This document shows positions 47,168 to 55,280 of a DNA stretch of 64,000 nucleotides, piece after piece. Location: positions 30,191 through 94,190 of the forward strand of contig VXRL01000094.1 of the NCBI GenBank assembly GCA_009838515.1. The letters are read 5' to 3'. The stretch comes from Terriglobia bacterium. GTDB taxonomy: Bacteria > Acidobacteriota > Terriglobia > Bryobacterales > UBA6623. The notes beneath the pieces were generated by a model. It was not told the origin of the DNA and searched no databases. It saw only the letters and a list, made by a program, of their open reading frames with translations. Position numbers and translations under genes: made by a program. Position 1 is the stretch's first letter, and each line of letters opens with the position of its first letter.

Positions 47168-48081
47168 TCCTTTTCCCTCCCTTGGGACCGGTAGGTCCGA
47201 GCAAGTGCCATGAAGATCTCCTTGAGGGACATGCGGCTTACGGTGACCTCTCTCGCTTCCGGAATGACACTGCGAATGAAGTAATCCCCTGTCCCCTCCT
47301 TGTACTCGCTGTCCACGAACCGGACGGTTCGTCCCACTGTCTCCGGTAGCAGCCACGAATCCGGCAGCACATCCGGCAGCCGCCCGCCTGATTCCAGAGT
47401 CAACTGGCAAGAGCGGAATCGTGCTTCGAGCGACTCCGTGCACTCAGAGACGCGTAACGACCCCTTGTCAATCACGCCCACCCAGTCCACTAGCCGCTCC
47501 ACCTCGTCGATGTCATGAGATGACACCAACACGGTCCACTCGGTCCGATCGCTGAGTTCCAGTAGGCCTCGCATGAACTCGTCCCTCACAAGGGCGTCTA
47601 GTCCGCTGAACGGTTCATCCAGGACAACTAGGTCCGGCCGGTACGCGAGCGAAACCAGCAACGCCGCCTTGATTCGCATGCCCCGCGAAAAGCTCTTGAT
47701 CTTCTGTGAGAGAGGCAGGTCGAACTGCTGGGTCAGCTGGTGGCACAGCTCTTGATCCCACGAGGGGTACATTGGCCGGCAGAAGTCGATGAGGTCCTGA
47801 ACGCTCATCCAATCGGGCAATTCCTGGTTCTCGGAAACGTAGCCGATGCGGGTGAATTCGGAGGGGCCTAGTCGAGTTGACTCCGTTCCTAGGACAGTGG
47901 CCCGACCGCCCGTTGGCCGAATCATGTTTAGGAGCATCTTGATCGTGGTGGTCTTGCCAGCGCCGTTCGGCCCCAGCAGGGCGAAGATGCTCCCCCTCGG
48001 AACATCTAGAGAGAGGCGCCTGACGGCTTCGGTTCGGCCAAAGCGCCGCGAGAGTTCTCTGGTCTGGATGATCGCGTTCAT
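47164..48081 (-). CDS. ABC exporter ATP-binding protein
   Basis: The 305-residue ATPase has Walker A FALLGPNGAGKTTTIKMLL, signature KSFSRGMRIKAALLVSLAY, Walker B PDLVVLDEPFSGLDALV and switch VLVSSHDIDEVE. The C-terminal 80 residues match the extension of ABC-2 type (CcmA/YtrB-like) ATPases. Its start codon overlaps the GntR stop by ATGA and its stop overlaps the permease start, so the three genes are translationally coupled. Confidence 0.9.
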   Translation of the reverse strand: MNAIIQTRELSRRFGRTEAVRRLSLDVPRGSIFALLGPNGAGKTTTIKMLLNMIRPTGGRATVLGTESTRLGPSEFTRIGYVSENQELPDWMSVQDLIDFCRPMYPSWDQELCHQLTQQFDLPLSQKIKSFSRGMRIKAALLVSLAYRPDLVVLDEPFSGLDALVRDEFMRGLLELSDRTEWTVLVSSHDIDEVERLVDWVGVIDKGSLRVSECTESLEARFRSCQLTLESGGRLPDVLPDSWLLPETVGRTVRFVDSEYKEGTGDYFIRSVIPEAREVTVSRMSLKEIFMALARTYRSQGREKE

Positions 48082-48509
48082 TCGTTAACGGCCTCCTCAG
48101 CTGCCACCTGCTGCTCATGCGTCGGCTGCACCTCGGACAGACGAATCCAATGGCTCTGAACCGCCTCGACTACTTGGTCGAAAGTCAGCGACAGTCTCCT
48201 TGCTTCGACTACGAGCTGCTCAACTTCACGGAGCAAGAGTTCGGATCGCTCCTTCTGGGATGATTCCGGAAGGTGCGCAACGAGAGTTCCGACGCCTGGC
48301 TGGACAACCAGCAGTCCCTGATCCACGAGCCGTGTCACCACCTTTTGCGCGGTGTTGGGATTGATGCGTAATTCCTGGCTCAGAGTTCTGATGGAAGGGA
48401 ACCGATCACCCGGTGACAGCTGGCTCGAAACGATCGCTCGCTGCACCGCGTAGACCAACTGCTCGTAGACCGACGTGCCCGTTCGCAACTCGACCGTGAA
48501 GGGCAACAT
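48078..48509 (-). CDS. GntR-family regulator (YtrA subfamily)
   Basis: The 143-residue protein MLPFTVELRTGTSVYEQLVY + AVQRAIVSSQLSPGDRFPSI + RTLSQELRINPNTAQKVVTR is a winged-helix GntR domain with the short C-terminal tail of the YtrA subfamily, which represses the ABC transporter operon it belongs to. ATG 48509 matches the family start; a longer frame reaches 48575 but contains the operator. Its own operator lies 3 bases upstream (48512-48534). Confidence 0.88.
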   Translation of the reverse strand: MLPFTVELRTGTSVYEQLVYAVQRAIVSSQLSPGDRFPSIRTLSQELRINPNTAQKVVTRLVDQGLLVVQPGVGTLVAHLPESSQKERSELLLREVEQLVVEARRLSLTFDQVVEAVQSHWIRLSEVQPTHEQQVAAEEAVNE

Positions 48510-48511
48510 AG

Positions 48512-48534
48512 CTGTACTAGGGATGATAGTACAG
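48512..48534 (-). promoter_or_regulatory. Perfect inverted-repeat operator of the GntR-ABC operon
   Basis: CTGTACTA (48512-48519), a 7-base spacer and TAGTACAG (48527-48534) form a perfect 8-bp inverted repeat, the spacing typical of YtrA-type GntR operators. On the minus strand a TACTAT -10-like hexamer lies inside it, so repressor binding would block the promoter. It sits 2 bases from the ATG, so the mRNA would have almost no leader. Confidence 0.65.
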
Positions 48535-48575
48535 ATAGAGGTCAAAGCGCAAGGGGGAGAATTGCGGCCTACCAC

Positions 48576-48924
48576 TGAAGTCCGTCGGATTCTTAGCCGC
48601 CGCGTCTTACGATTGCCCGAGCCTTGGATCGTTCCTAGGCGAGTTTATTCGTGGGGCCGCTCCAACGTAAGGTTGCCGACCGGCCAATCAGCTACGGAGG
48701 AACTTGACCGAGCCTGCTGCTCCACACTCTCTGAGTATGCTCTTGACCAAGACGACTGGAGGGTGCTTGAGCGCACCTCCATAACACCGCGTGTACTCGA
48801 CATCAGGAGATCTTTCGAGGCAATAAACCGCGGATGGCCAGAGGTTCGATATCGTGAGGTAGCTCGGAGCGTTCGGGACAGCACAGCTACCCCTAGCAGT
48901 CCATCACGCTTACCGCGTGCACAC
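48576..48924. other. Intergenic region, no gene recognised
   Basis: The 349 bases upstream of the GntR operon contain open frames on both strands (a plus-strand frame runs from 48475 to 48942), but none shows recognisable motifs, a good start site or sensible composition. I leave them uncalled. Confidence 0.4.
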
Positions 48925-49449
48925 TTAGTCTTTAGGGTGTAGGCTTCGGGCCCGCTTCAAGTCCTTGCTCTGCATGCATTTCTCAAGGCCTTCCAAGAAG
49001 TGCGGCCAATCCCGCGCTGGAAATCCCCAGACCGACGGCTGCGGTGTTGGGACGCGAAGCTTCTTCATTTCGTGGGCGATGTACTCCAACCCCGCTTCAA
49101 GCTGTATCTCTAATCCATGGTCGCGCTTCCCGGGACTGTAAATCTTCCTTTGTAGCTCATTGGCTTCTTTCACAACTCCGTGATGGGCGACGAACCTTTC
49201 TGTCGGGAGGTGTTTATGGATCCGCTGGAAGTATGCCAAGAAGGTAGCCATCAACGCCGCTGCGAAGAACCCTCCCCACAGTGACGGTGAGTTGAGCAGA
49301 ACCCAGAGGATGGAGCTGAAGTAATTTAGAACCACTAGGCTCTCCGCTGGCGCGAAATCAATCAGGAACCTCGCAAGTATCAGGACAAAGCCGCCGAACG
49401 AGAATGCCAGTGTCAGCAGGGTGGGGGCTCCTATTTTTCGCAGGTTCAT
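48925..49449 (-). CDS. Hypothetical two-helix membrane protein
   Basis: The 174-residue protein has two N-terminal membrane helices (LLTLAFSFGGFVLILARFLI at about 11-30 and VLLNSPSLWGGFFAAALMAT at about 50-69) and a C-terminal cytoplasmic helical part rich in charged residues (EANELQRKIYSPGKRDHGLE, then ARDWPHFLEGLEKCMQSKDL). No family is recognised. It stands alone between the GntR operon and a hairpin-rich intergenic region. Confidence 0.6.
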   Translation of the reverse strand: MNLRKIGAPTLLTLAFSFGGFVLILARFLIDFAPAESLVVLNYFSSILWVLLNSPSLWGGFFAAALMATFLAYFQRIHKHLPTERFVAHHGVVKEANELQRKIYSPGKRDHGLEIQLEAGLEYIAHEMKKLRVPTPQPSVWGFPARDWPHFLEGLEKCMQSKDLKRARSLHPKD

Positions 49450-49660
49450 GATTTCGTGTAAGAGATCACAGAGCCGTGTGAACTGTCAACTAGAGTGCCG
49501 ACTCGCACCTATAAGGCGGTTGACGGTCGGGTAGGCTCGAACAGGATCCCGAGCCGTATGTTGTCTTGAGACTCTTACCGCCGGCCCCGGAAGTAATCAC
49601 CCTCTCAAGCTCAGCCGCTCGGCTTCGCCACAAGCCACGCCCCGGACATCCACGCGGTCT
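49450..49660. other. Intergenic sequence upstream of a hairpin
   Basis: No gene is recognised here. It leads into the structured segment at 49661-49731 and, together with it, makes a 380-base gap before the DUF1684 lipoprotein gene. Confidence 0.4.
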
Positions 49661-49731
49661 AACGGTGACGGCTGCATCCGCCGCCGCAAGCCCGGGAGAG
49701 GAAGGTGTCTCCGGCCCGGAACGTCACCGTT
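49661..49731 (+). ncRNA. Candidate structured RNA / cis-element
   Basis: AACGGTGACG (49661-49670) pairs perfectly with CGTCACCGTT (49722-49731), enclosing 51 bases that hold two further possible stems (GGC...GCC around 49671-49693, and GGAGA...TCTCC around 49695-49712). This three-way-junction-like shape lies 99 bases upstream of the DUF1684 start. No known riboswitch consensus is matched, so it may be a regulatory leader or simply a hairpin repeat. Confidence 0.35.
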
Positions 49732-49829
49732 CAACTAGAATTGAGTGAGCGGAGGTGGCGGCGCGTTGCCGCTGGAGGCGAGTTGGGACTTCGGATCCAA
49801 AGGCGATCCAATGGAAGCAGCGACCGCTA

Positions 49830-50717
49830 ATGACAACCAGACTGCCTGCAGCAGCCATCCCATTTCTTGCGATGCTGCTGGCATGCGGGACACCGTCCCC
49901 CCACGACTACGCGGCGGAAATCGAAGCGTGGCGCATCGAACGCGAGGCACGGCTCAAGGCTGACGACGGCTGGCTGACGCTTACCGGACTCTTCTTTCTC
50001 GGCGAGGGCGACACTAGCTTCGGTTCGTCGCCGCAGAACGATATCGAATTGCGGGCGGGGCCCGAGCGTTCAGGAATCATCACGCTGCAAGGCGGAAGGG
50101 TCAGCGTGCGAGCAGTCGAAGGACAGACCCTGTTGGTCGATGGGCGCAGGGTCGATGCGGCACAACTATGGCCCTACGAGGGGTCCGATCGCCCGACGAT
50201 CACCCTTGGCCCCCTCTCGCTGTTCTGTCATGAGAGTGGTGACCGCATGGCAATGCGTCTGAGAGATTTGGAGAGTGAGATCAGGCGCGAATTCACGAAG
50301 CTGCGTTGGTACCCAGTCGACGAGTCGTTCCGGATTTCCGGACGCTACGTCCCACACGACGAACCGCGCACCGTGGGACTGGCCAACAACCTCGGCGACG
50401 TCCTGACCCTACGCAGCAGCGGATCAGTTGCGCTGACTGTCAAGGGTCAGGCGCTCCTCCTGACCGCAATCGATTACGACGACCGTCTATGGTTCGTCTT
50501 CAGCGACCTGACCAGCGGCAGCGAAACCTACCCCGCCGCGAGGTTTCTTTACGCTGACATTCCCGACTTGGACGGAATGACTACCGTCGACTTTAACCGA
50601 GCCTACAATCCGCCCTGCGCGTTCAATCCATACACAACCTGCCCGTTGCCGCCGCCGGAGAACCGGCTGCAGATCCGAATCGAGGCCGGGGAACTCGACT
50701 ACCCAGGCCGACGCTAG
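49830..50717 (+). CDS. DUF1684 lipoprotein
   Basis: ATG 49830 opens a 295-residue protein with a lipoprotein signal (AAIPFLAMLLACGT). The DUF1684 signature is present: EIEAWRIEREARLKADDGWL + TLTGLFFLGEGDTSFGSS, YDDRLWFVFSDLTSGSETYP, and DFNRAYNPPCAFNPYTTCPL + PPPENRLQIRIEAGE. The N-terminal part resembles an FHA-like fold; function is unknown, with some homologues near stress genes. The frame extends upstream to 49755 without features and is trimmed. Confidence 0.85.
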   Translation: MTTRLPAAAIPFLAMLLACGTPSPHDYAAEIEAWRIEREARLKADDGWLTLTGLFFLGEGDTSFGSSPQNDIELRAGPERSGIITLQGGRVSVRAVEGQTLLVDGRRVDAAQLWPYEGSDRPTITLGPLSLFCHESGDRMAMRLRDLESEIRREFTKLRWYPVDESFRISGRYVPHDEPRTVGLANNLGDVLTLRSSGSVALTVKGQALLLTAIDYDDRLWFVFSDLTSGSETYPAARFLYADIPDLDGMTTVDFNRAYNPPCAFNPYTTCPLPPPENRLQIRIEAGELDYPGRR

Positions 50718-51185
50718 CGACCAGACGGCCCACTGGGCACTTCCGGTATGCTGTCGGTGCAAACGACATTGCGGCACCACTGGGAGCAGCCTTTCGGTAG
50801 TAGTTCGTACAGGGGAGATTCGGCTGGGATATCATTACCGAGGCTTGCGGATTGGTTCGCAGGTTCGCTTAAGGTCTTGAGGGCTTAGGCATTTGTGCCC
50901 AGGCCAGACTGAAAATACCCTACTGTCGCCCGACATCACCGAAGCCTCCCCTTCCCAAAGATCATCTGACCTCTGGGGACACGCGACCAGAGTGTGAAGA
51001 AGCCTTCACCCAGGTATAATGATCACAGTACAAAGGCGTTGCTAAGAAGCTCTGGAAGCTGAGGCTTACAAGTCGAACAGCCAATGTCACGCTTGAGCTG
51101 GAATCAACGGATAGGGCTTGTCCAAGGATTGTTCTCGGAGGACACGATTCGATACAGTACTGACTGCTGAGAGGACGAAGACAGA
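50718..51185. other. Intergenic stretch entering the AT-rich island
   Basis: These 468 bases contain no recognised gene. Base composition shifts from GC-rich to AT-rich towards 51100, marking the probable left edge of the foreign segment that runs to about 52450. Confidence 0.45.
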
Positions 51186-51500
51186 GTGATTAGATGGTTT
51201 GTTGATTGGCTGGTTTTGCTGTTTCGCCGAAGATCAGTTGGCGTACAAACCTATCAGATACTGCCCGAAAAACGTATACAAGGCGAACGAATGCGTTCTA
51301 TGTCTTTGACGCTAAGCCCCGGATCAGTACAAGAAGCCCTGCTAATATCTGGCTGGACAGGGTCGCCTGATCCAATTGACATTCCATATGTTGAGGCTGG
51401 AGCAATCTCGCGACTTAACCTCACTACGGGAAAGGTTATATGGGTGACAAGTTCCCCTGATGATCTGAGGGAAGTCTTCTCGTGGCCGATGTCGGTTTAG
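51186..51500 (+). CDS. Small hypothetical protein with one membrane helix (AT-rich gene)
   Basis: The 104-residue protein starts MIRWFVDWLVLLFRRRS, one amphipathic or membrane-spanning helix, followed by a soluble part (SMSLTLSPGSVQEALLISGW, GAISRLNLTTGKVIWVTSSP) of no known family. Codon use is AT-rich, unlike the rest of the window, and the gene is followed 38 bases later by another AT-rich gene in the same direction. Together they look like a transferred two-gene unit; function unknown. Confidence 0.5.
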   Translation: MIRWFVDWLVLLFRRRSVGVQTYQILPEKRIQGERMRSMSLTLSPGSVQEALLISGWTGSPDPIDIPYVEAGAISRLNLTTGKVIWVTSSPDDLREVFSWPMSV

Positions 51501-51538
51501 CGGCGGCAATCTGAGTGTCTGGAAGGTGAAATCTGTCG

Positions 51539-52453
51539 ATGAGTTTGTATAGCGACTGGGACGGAAAGTCCTATTTAGATATTCCGCTTTCGAGATGTAC
51601 GAAAACGCTCAACGTCGACAACCTGTTTAAGGTGATTGTATATAGATTCGGGCAGCATACTAATTCGAAAATTCTCGCAAAATTCACAGAACTAATTTAT
51701 CAACTGAACACTTGTCCAACAACCAGCTTGATTACGCTGAATTACTGTAGAAAATTAGAATGCGAAGGTTCTGATATGACGGACAACAATGAAGGAGTCT
51801 TGAATGCTACTCCTGATAGGCAGAATCTCTTCGAACTTATTCGGTATCATTGGCACGGGAGAAACTTCCCATTGGAACTTAGACGGAAGATCGGACTCTT
51901 AGAATCGGAAGGGAAGCTGTATTCTAATCCAGGATGGATATGGTGTCTATGTAGGGTTCCGAATCAACCATCATCTGCCGAATGGAAAATTGTTAGGGAC
52001 TATTTTTGCAGAAATAAGAGATATAGTCTGACCCTCATGTCGAAAAGCCAAATTGATGAGGTGTGTTTTGAACTCGGTAGAGAGATTGGGCGACTCAGTG
52101 TCGGTAGAACAAGCTGGAAGGACTGGTATAGCAGAATTCCTCTGATTGGTCTCGATAGGAACATTATAGTGATCCATGGATCAATCATCTATACAGATTA
52201 CCGAGATGAGTTCGTAAGAAACTATGCAGGGAATTCTGTGCGTTCGATCCTTAGTTGCTTCACGAAAGAGACTAAGTTCTTGTTCGAGCAAGAGTATAGA
52301 ATTCTTGTCTTGGGATTTGAAGCTCCCAGAAAAGATCAAGTGATTCTCAGCCTGACAGAGAAAATGAGCCGGATTCTCAACATCACCGCAAGTAACGTTG
52401 ATTGTCTTCCTGCCACTCCGCTCGCTCGTCAAGTGGGTGAATCGACAGCTTGA
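51539..52453 (+). CDS. Hypothetical protein, DUF2971-like C terminus (AT-rich gene)
   Basis: The 304-residue protein has no recognised N-terminal domain. Its C-terminal 80 residues (HGSIIYTDYRDEFVRNYAGN, LSCFTKETKFLFEQEYRILV) resemble the end of DUF2971 proteins, where a Y-T-D segment and F-x-x-E-x-E-Y/R motif recur. Many DUF2971 genes lie in phage-defence and mobile regions. AT-rich codon use marks it as acquired. The similarity is by eye only and the function is unknown. Confidence 0.45.
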   Translation: MSLYSDWDGKSYLDIPLSRCTKTLNVDNLFKVIVYRFGQHTNSKILAKFTELIYQLNTCPTTSLITLNYCRKLECEGSDMTDNNEGVLNATPDRQNLFELIRYHWHGRNFPLELRRKIGLLESEGKLYSNPGWIWCLCRVPNQPSSAEWKIVRDYFCRNKRYSLTLMSKSQIDEVCFELGREIGRLSVGRTSWKDWYSRIPLIGLDRNIIVIHGSIIYTDYRDEFVRNYAGNSVRSILSCFTKETKFLFEQEYRILVLGFEAPRKDQVILSLTEKMSRILNITASNVDCLPATPLARQVGESTA

Positions 52454-52996
52454 AGCTCAGTCGAACGGGCGGGAAATCGGCGTAAGATGATTGAGCTATA
52501 TTCGAACTCAGCGTTCTTAGGCTCGAATCCAAATGACATCAAGGGTGTCTTAGCTGATAGTGTTTGCGAAATATATGGAGCTTTTGTGTGATCGGTAAGA
52601 GGCTGATTTCTGACATCGTTTGAGCAGGGCTTCCCGGTCCATTCCCTGAGAGGAGTTCTAGCACTAAAGGACCGCTATATCTCTGCATGGGTCTGATCTT
52701 GTCAAGGATTGATGGAGGCCATTGGCGGTGCGTCTGGTGTGCTGCGCCGGGCGCCGCGTGGCAACCACGATTCGCCGAGGGCGGTTGGCCCTCGCTCCGA
52801 GGAGAGCGACATCGAGATGACCACTGGTCGATACCCGGTCGTCGCTCACACGTAGCTGCCGGAGTGTAGTGTCACATCCGGTCATGGAGCTTGTAAATGC
52901 TTTTCAATGTGACACTTACGGCATTCCGGTGTTGCTGGTGAGTTCAATTCGAACGATACGCTTCATGTCCGGTACGATGTATTTGAAACTAGGTCG
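52454..52996. other. Intergenic region with a 10-bp inverted repeat
   Basis: No gene is recognised in these 543 bases. AGTGTCACAT (52868-52877) and ATGTGACACT (52907-52916) form a perfect 10-bp inverted repeat with a 29-base spacer, 80 bases upstream of the metallo-beta-lactamase gene. It could be a regulator site, a terminator-like hairpin or the ends of a small element. Confidence 0.45.
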
Positions 52997-54103
52997 ATGG
53001 GAACGGTGGATTACTTCGAAATCGATTTCTTGAACGTCGGCGAGAGCCAAAGCGGTGATGCCATTGCTCTGCGCTATGAACGTCAAGGAAATACATTCGT
53101 GCACGTCGTCGATGGAGGCTTTCAGGACGACGGACCGAACATCATGGCTCATCTTAGGAAGTACTACGGCGGCAATGGTGCTAGTCATGTGGTCCTCACC
53201 CACCCGGATAGTGATCACGCCGGAGGCTTGGTGACGGTATTGGAAGAATGTGAGGTGCCTCCCGGGGGCGGTCTGTGGATGCTGCGCCCCTGGCTCTACG
53301 CCTCCGAGCTGATAGATCACTTCGCACGATTCACCACCGTGGGTGGTCTCGAAGAGGCTCTGCGCGAGGCCTATCCGAACGTCGCAGCACTGGAAGCGAT
53401 CGCGGAGCGCCGTGGGATCCCCATCTACGAGCCCTTCCAAGGCGCAATGATCGGCGAGTTCACGGTCCTGGCACCGTCGAAGGCGCGGTATCTCCAACTG
53501 ATCGTGGACTCGGAGAGGACACCGAAGGAAGCTGCTCCGACAGGCAGCGTGTGGCTTATCGAAGCACTACAATCGGCGGCAGCCAAGGTCATTCGCTACG
53601 TCAAGGCCGCTTGGGGGGTCGAGGTCTTCTCGACCGAGCCGACGAGCGCGGAGAACGAGATGAGCGTCGTGCAGTACACGAGTTTGTGCGATGAGAAGAT
53701 TCTGATTACAGGTGATGTGGGCCGGGAGGGCCTGACTGAAGCGGCCGACTTTGCTCCCTTGATCGGACTTGAGCTGCCGGGCATCGATCGTTTCGATGTT
53801 CCGCATCACGGATCACGTCGGAATGTGTCGACCGAAGTACTTGACCGGTGGCTGGGTCCTCGCCTCCCGCAACAGTTGCCCGACGGCCAAGGCTCGTTCC
53901 AAGCGCTCATCAGCGCCAATCCGGACGACAAGGAACACCCGCGGCGAGCAGTGGTGCGTGGCCTAATACATCGCGGTGCGAATGTGGTGCAGACGACCGG
54001 GAAGCGCGGAGCGTACCTGCGAACCTCCAAGGACGCTCCACCTAGGGATGACGCCGTGCCCGCTAAGCGACTGCCGTACCCCGAGGATCAAGAAGAGGAC
54101 TAA
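52997..54103 (+). CDS. ComEC-like metallo-beta-lactamase-fold hydrolase
   Basis: The 368-residue protein has the metal site of ComEC/Rec2-type MBL hydrolases: THPDSDH (H69, D71, D73, H74), a second Asp in KILITGDVG (D240) and the paired histidines in VPHHGSRRN (H270, H271). The opening FEIDFLNVGESQSGDAIALR also matches ComEC-MBL. In ComEC the domain degrades one DNA strand during uptake; here it is soluble, with no membrane region and about 100 extra C-terminal residues. A membrane protein gene follows 5 bases after the stop, suggesting a two-gene functional unit in an island that carries an integrase. Confidence 0.8.
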   Translation: MGTVDYFEIDFLNVGESQSGDAIALRYERQGNTFVHVVDGGFQDDGPNIMAHLRKYYGGNGASHVVLTHPDSDHAGGLVTVLEECEVPPGGGLWMLRPWLYASELIDHFARFTTVGGLEEALREAYPNVAALEAIAERRGIPIYEPFQGAMIGEFTVLAPSKARYLQLIVDSERTPKEAAPTGSVWLIEALQSAAAKVIRYVKAAWGVEVFSTEPTSAENEMSVVQYTSLCDEKILITGDVGREGLTEAADFAPLIGLELPGIDRFDVPHHGSRRNVSTEVLDRWLGPRLPQQLPDGQGSFQALISANPDDKEHPRRAVVRGLIHRGANVVQTTGKRGAYLRTSKDAPPRDDAVPAKRLPYPEDQEED

Positions 54104-54108
54104 GGGAT

Positions 54109-54750
54109 TTGTCGGCCGGCGACAGCATCAAATCGCGCTACAGGTGGCGACTGCAGGCGTTCGTTACATTGATCACACTCCTAGTGTTCGCGACATTTTC
54201 GGGCAGCGATGTCCTGCGAGCGATCCTGGCTCGCCAGTGGACCGAACTGGTCCACATTAAGCACGTGCTGAGCCTAGCACTTCCGTTGGCCACAATCATC
54301 CTCGATGGGATCGTGACATCCGACTTCAAAGCTGTGCTGGTTTATTGGAAGTGGAGGAATCCGCTCCCTGCTCACGAGGCATTTTCTGTGCATGGGAGGA
54401 AGGACAGCCGCGTCGATATGAAGGTGCTAGAGGAAGAGCATGGTCCGCTACCGACCGCCCTGGCCGAGCAGAATCAACTCTGGTACAAGCTCTCGAAGGC
54501 GACCGCCGATCGGGCATCTGTTGATGAGGCTCACTACTCTTGGTTGCTTGCGCGCGACCTAACTAATCTGAGCTTCGCCCTCTTGATCGTGAGCGCAGGG
54601 CTCGCAGCCACACTCCGCTTCGGCGCCTGGGAGGGGATTGTCCTGGTCAGCACTCAGGGGTTGCTTTTCCTCGTGCTGAGTCAGGTCGCAGCAAACAAGG
54701 GCATCCGCTTCGTCACAACGGTGCTAGCGGAAGCGGCGGCTTCAGAGTGA
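54109..54750 (+). CDS. Four-helix membrane protein paired with the MBL gene
   Basis: The 213-residue protein has four hydrophobic helices in two pairs (about residues 15-33, 53-71, 151-169 and 175-193), separated by a charged cytosolic segment (RVDMKVLEEEHGPLPTALAE + QNQLWYKLSKATADRASVDE). This layout resembles SLATT-type membrane effectors described in nucleotide-signalling conflict systems, although no family is confirmed. A TTG start at 54109 lies 5 bases after the MBL gene stop. The pair suggests an enzyme that senses or processes nucleic acid or a nucleotide and a membrane-damaging partner. Confidence 0.6.
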   Translation: MSAGDSIKSRYRWRLQAFVTLITLLVFATFSGSDVLRAILARQWTELVHIKHVLSLALPLATIILDGIVTSDFKAVLVYWKWRNPLPAHEAFSVHGRKDSRVDMKVLEEEHGPLPTALAEQNQLWYKLSKATADRASVDEAHYSWLLARDLTNLSFALLIVSAGLAATLRFGAWEGIVLVSTQGLLFLVLSQVAANKGIRFVTTVLAEAAASE

Positions 54751-55280
54751 CGGGCGGAGCCGCGACCGCACTGCGAGCGATCGAGCGGTGAGAGTGACCG
54801 AGACGTCGCACTCGAATAGCAGCGCCGTTAGCTTGGGGCGCGAGTGGCAACAGCGGCTAGCCCTAGGGTTCTGGCCCGTCCTTCCAGCCCAGCGTGCTGT
54901 ATCCTTCTGATTCCATTGGCGCTTAGGATGATTTACCGGACCTTCGAGTCTTGATTCCTGTAGGCACTAGATAGTTCCGGGTTCCCGATGGGCTCGCCAA
55001 CAAGTGGCTCCTGTATCACGACATTTGATCCTGTCTCTATTTGATCGTTGGACACTCAGTGGAACACTGCATTTGGAGTGCAGCATAAATCTCTTGTTTT
55101 CGCTGCGATCATGGCGGAGAGGGAGCCCGCCAACTCATGGAATATCGCTGTCCTAGTTTGTCTTGCAAAGATAGATAAATCAATGAGTTATGTTCTATCC
55201 TAGCTTCGGATGGTCTCGCGTCGCACCCCGGAATCCCGGTTGTATTGTGGGACAGTTTGGTGTACAGTTAGGTACAGCAA
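54751..55280. other. Non-coding region between the MBL pair and the integrase
   Basis: These 530 bases contain no recognised gene but hold a possible tRNA-derived attachment core (55112-55125) and the promoter region of the integrase. Confidence 0.4.
55112..55125 (-). other. Possible tRNA-Ser-derived attachment core
   Basis: TGGCGGAGAGGGAG matches the reverse complement of the 3' end of a typical tRNA-Ser (...CTCCCTCTCCGCCA). It lies about 155 bases upstream of the integrase start, where an att site of a tRNA-targeting element is expected. The T-arm of a tRNA does not follow, so this would be the displaced end of the gene. No second copy was seen in the window. Confidence 0.3.

Noticed and set aside
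48475..48942. Plus-strand frame of 155 codons opposite the GntR promoter
   Set aside because: It begins inside the GntR gene, contains the operator and shows no family features.
52664..52885. Minus-strand 73-codon frame upstream of the MBL gene
   Set aside because: No motif or start-site support.
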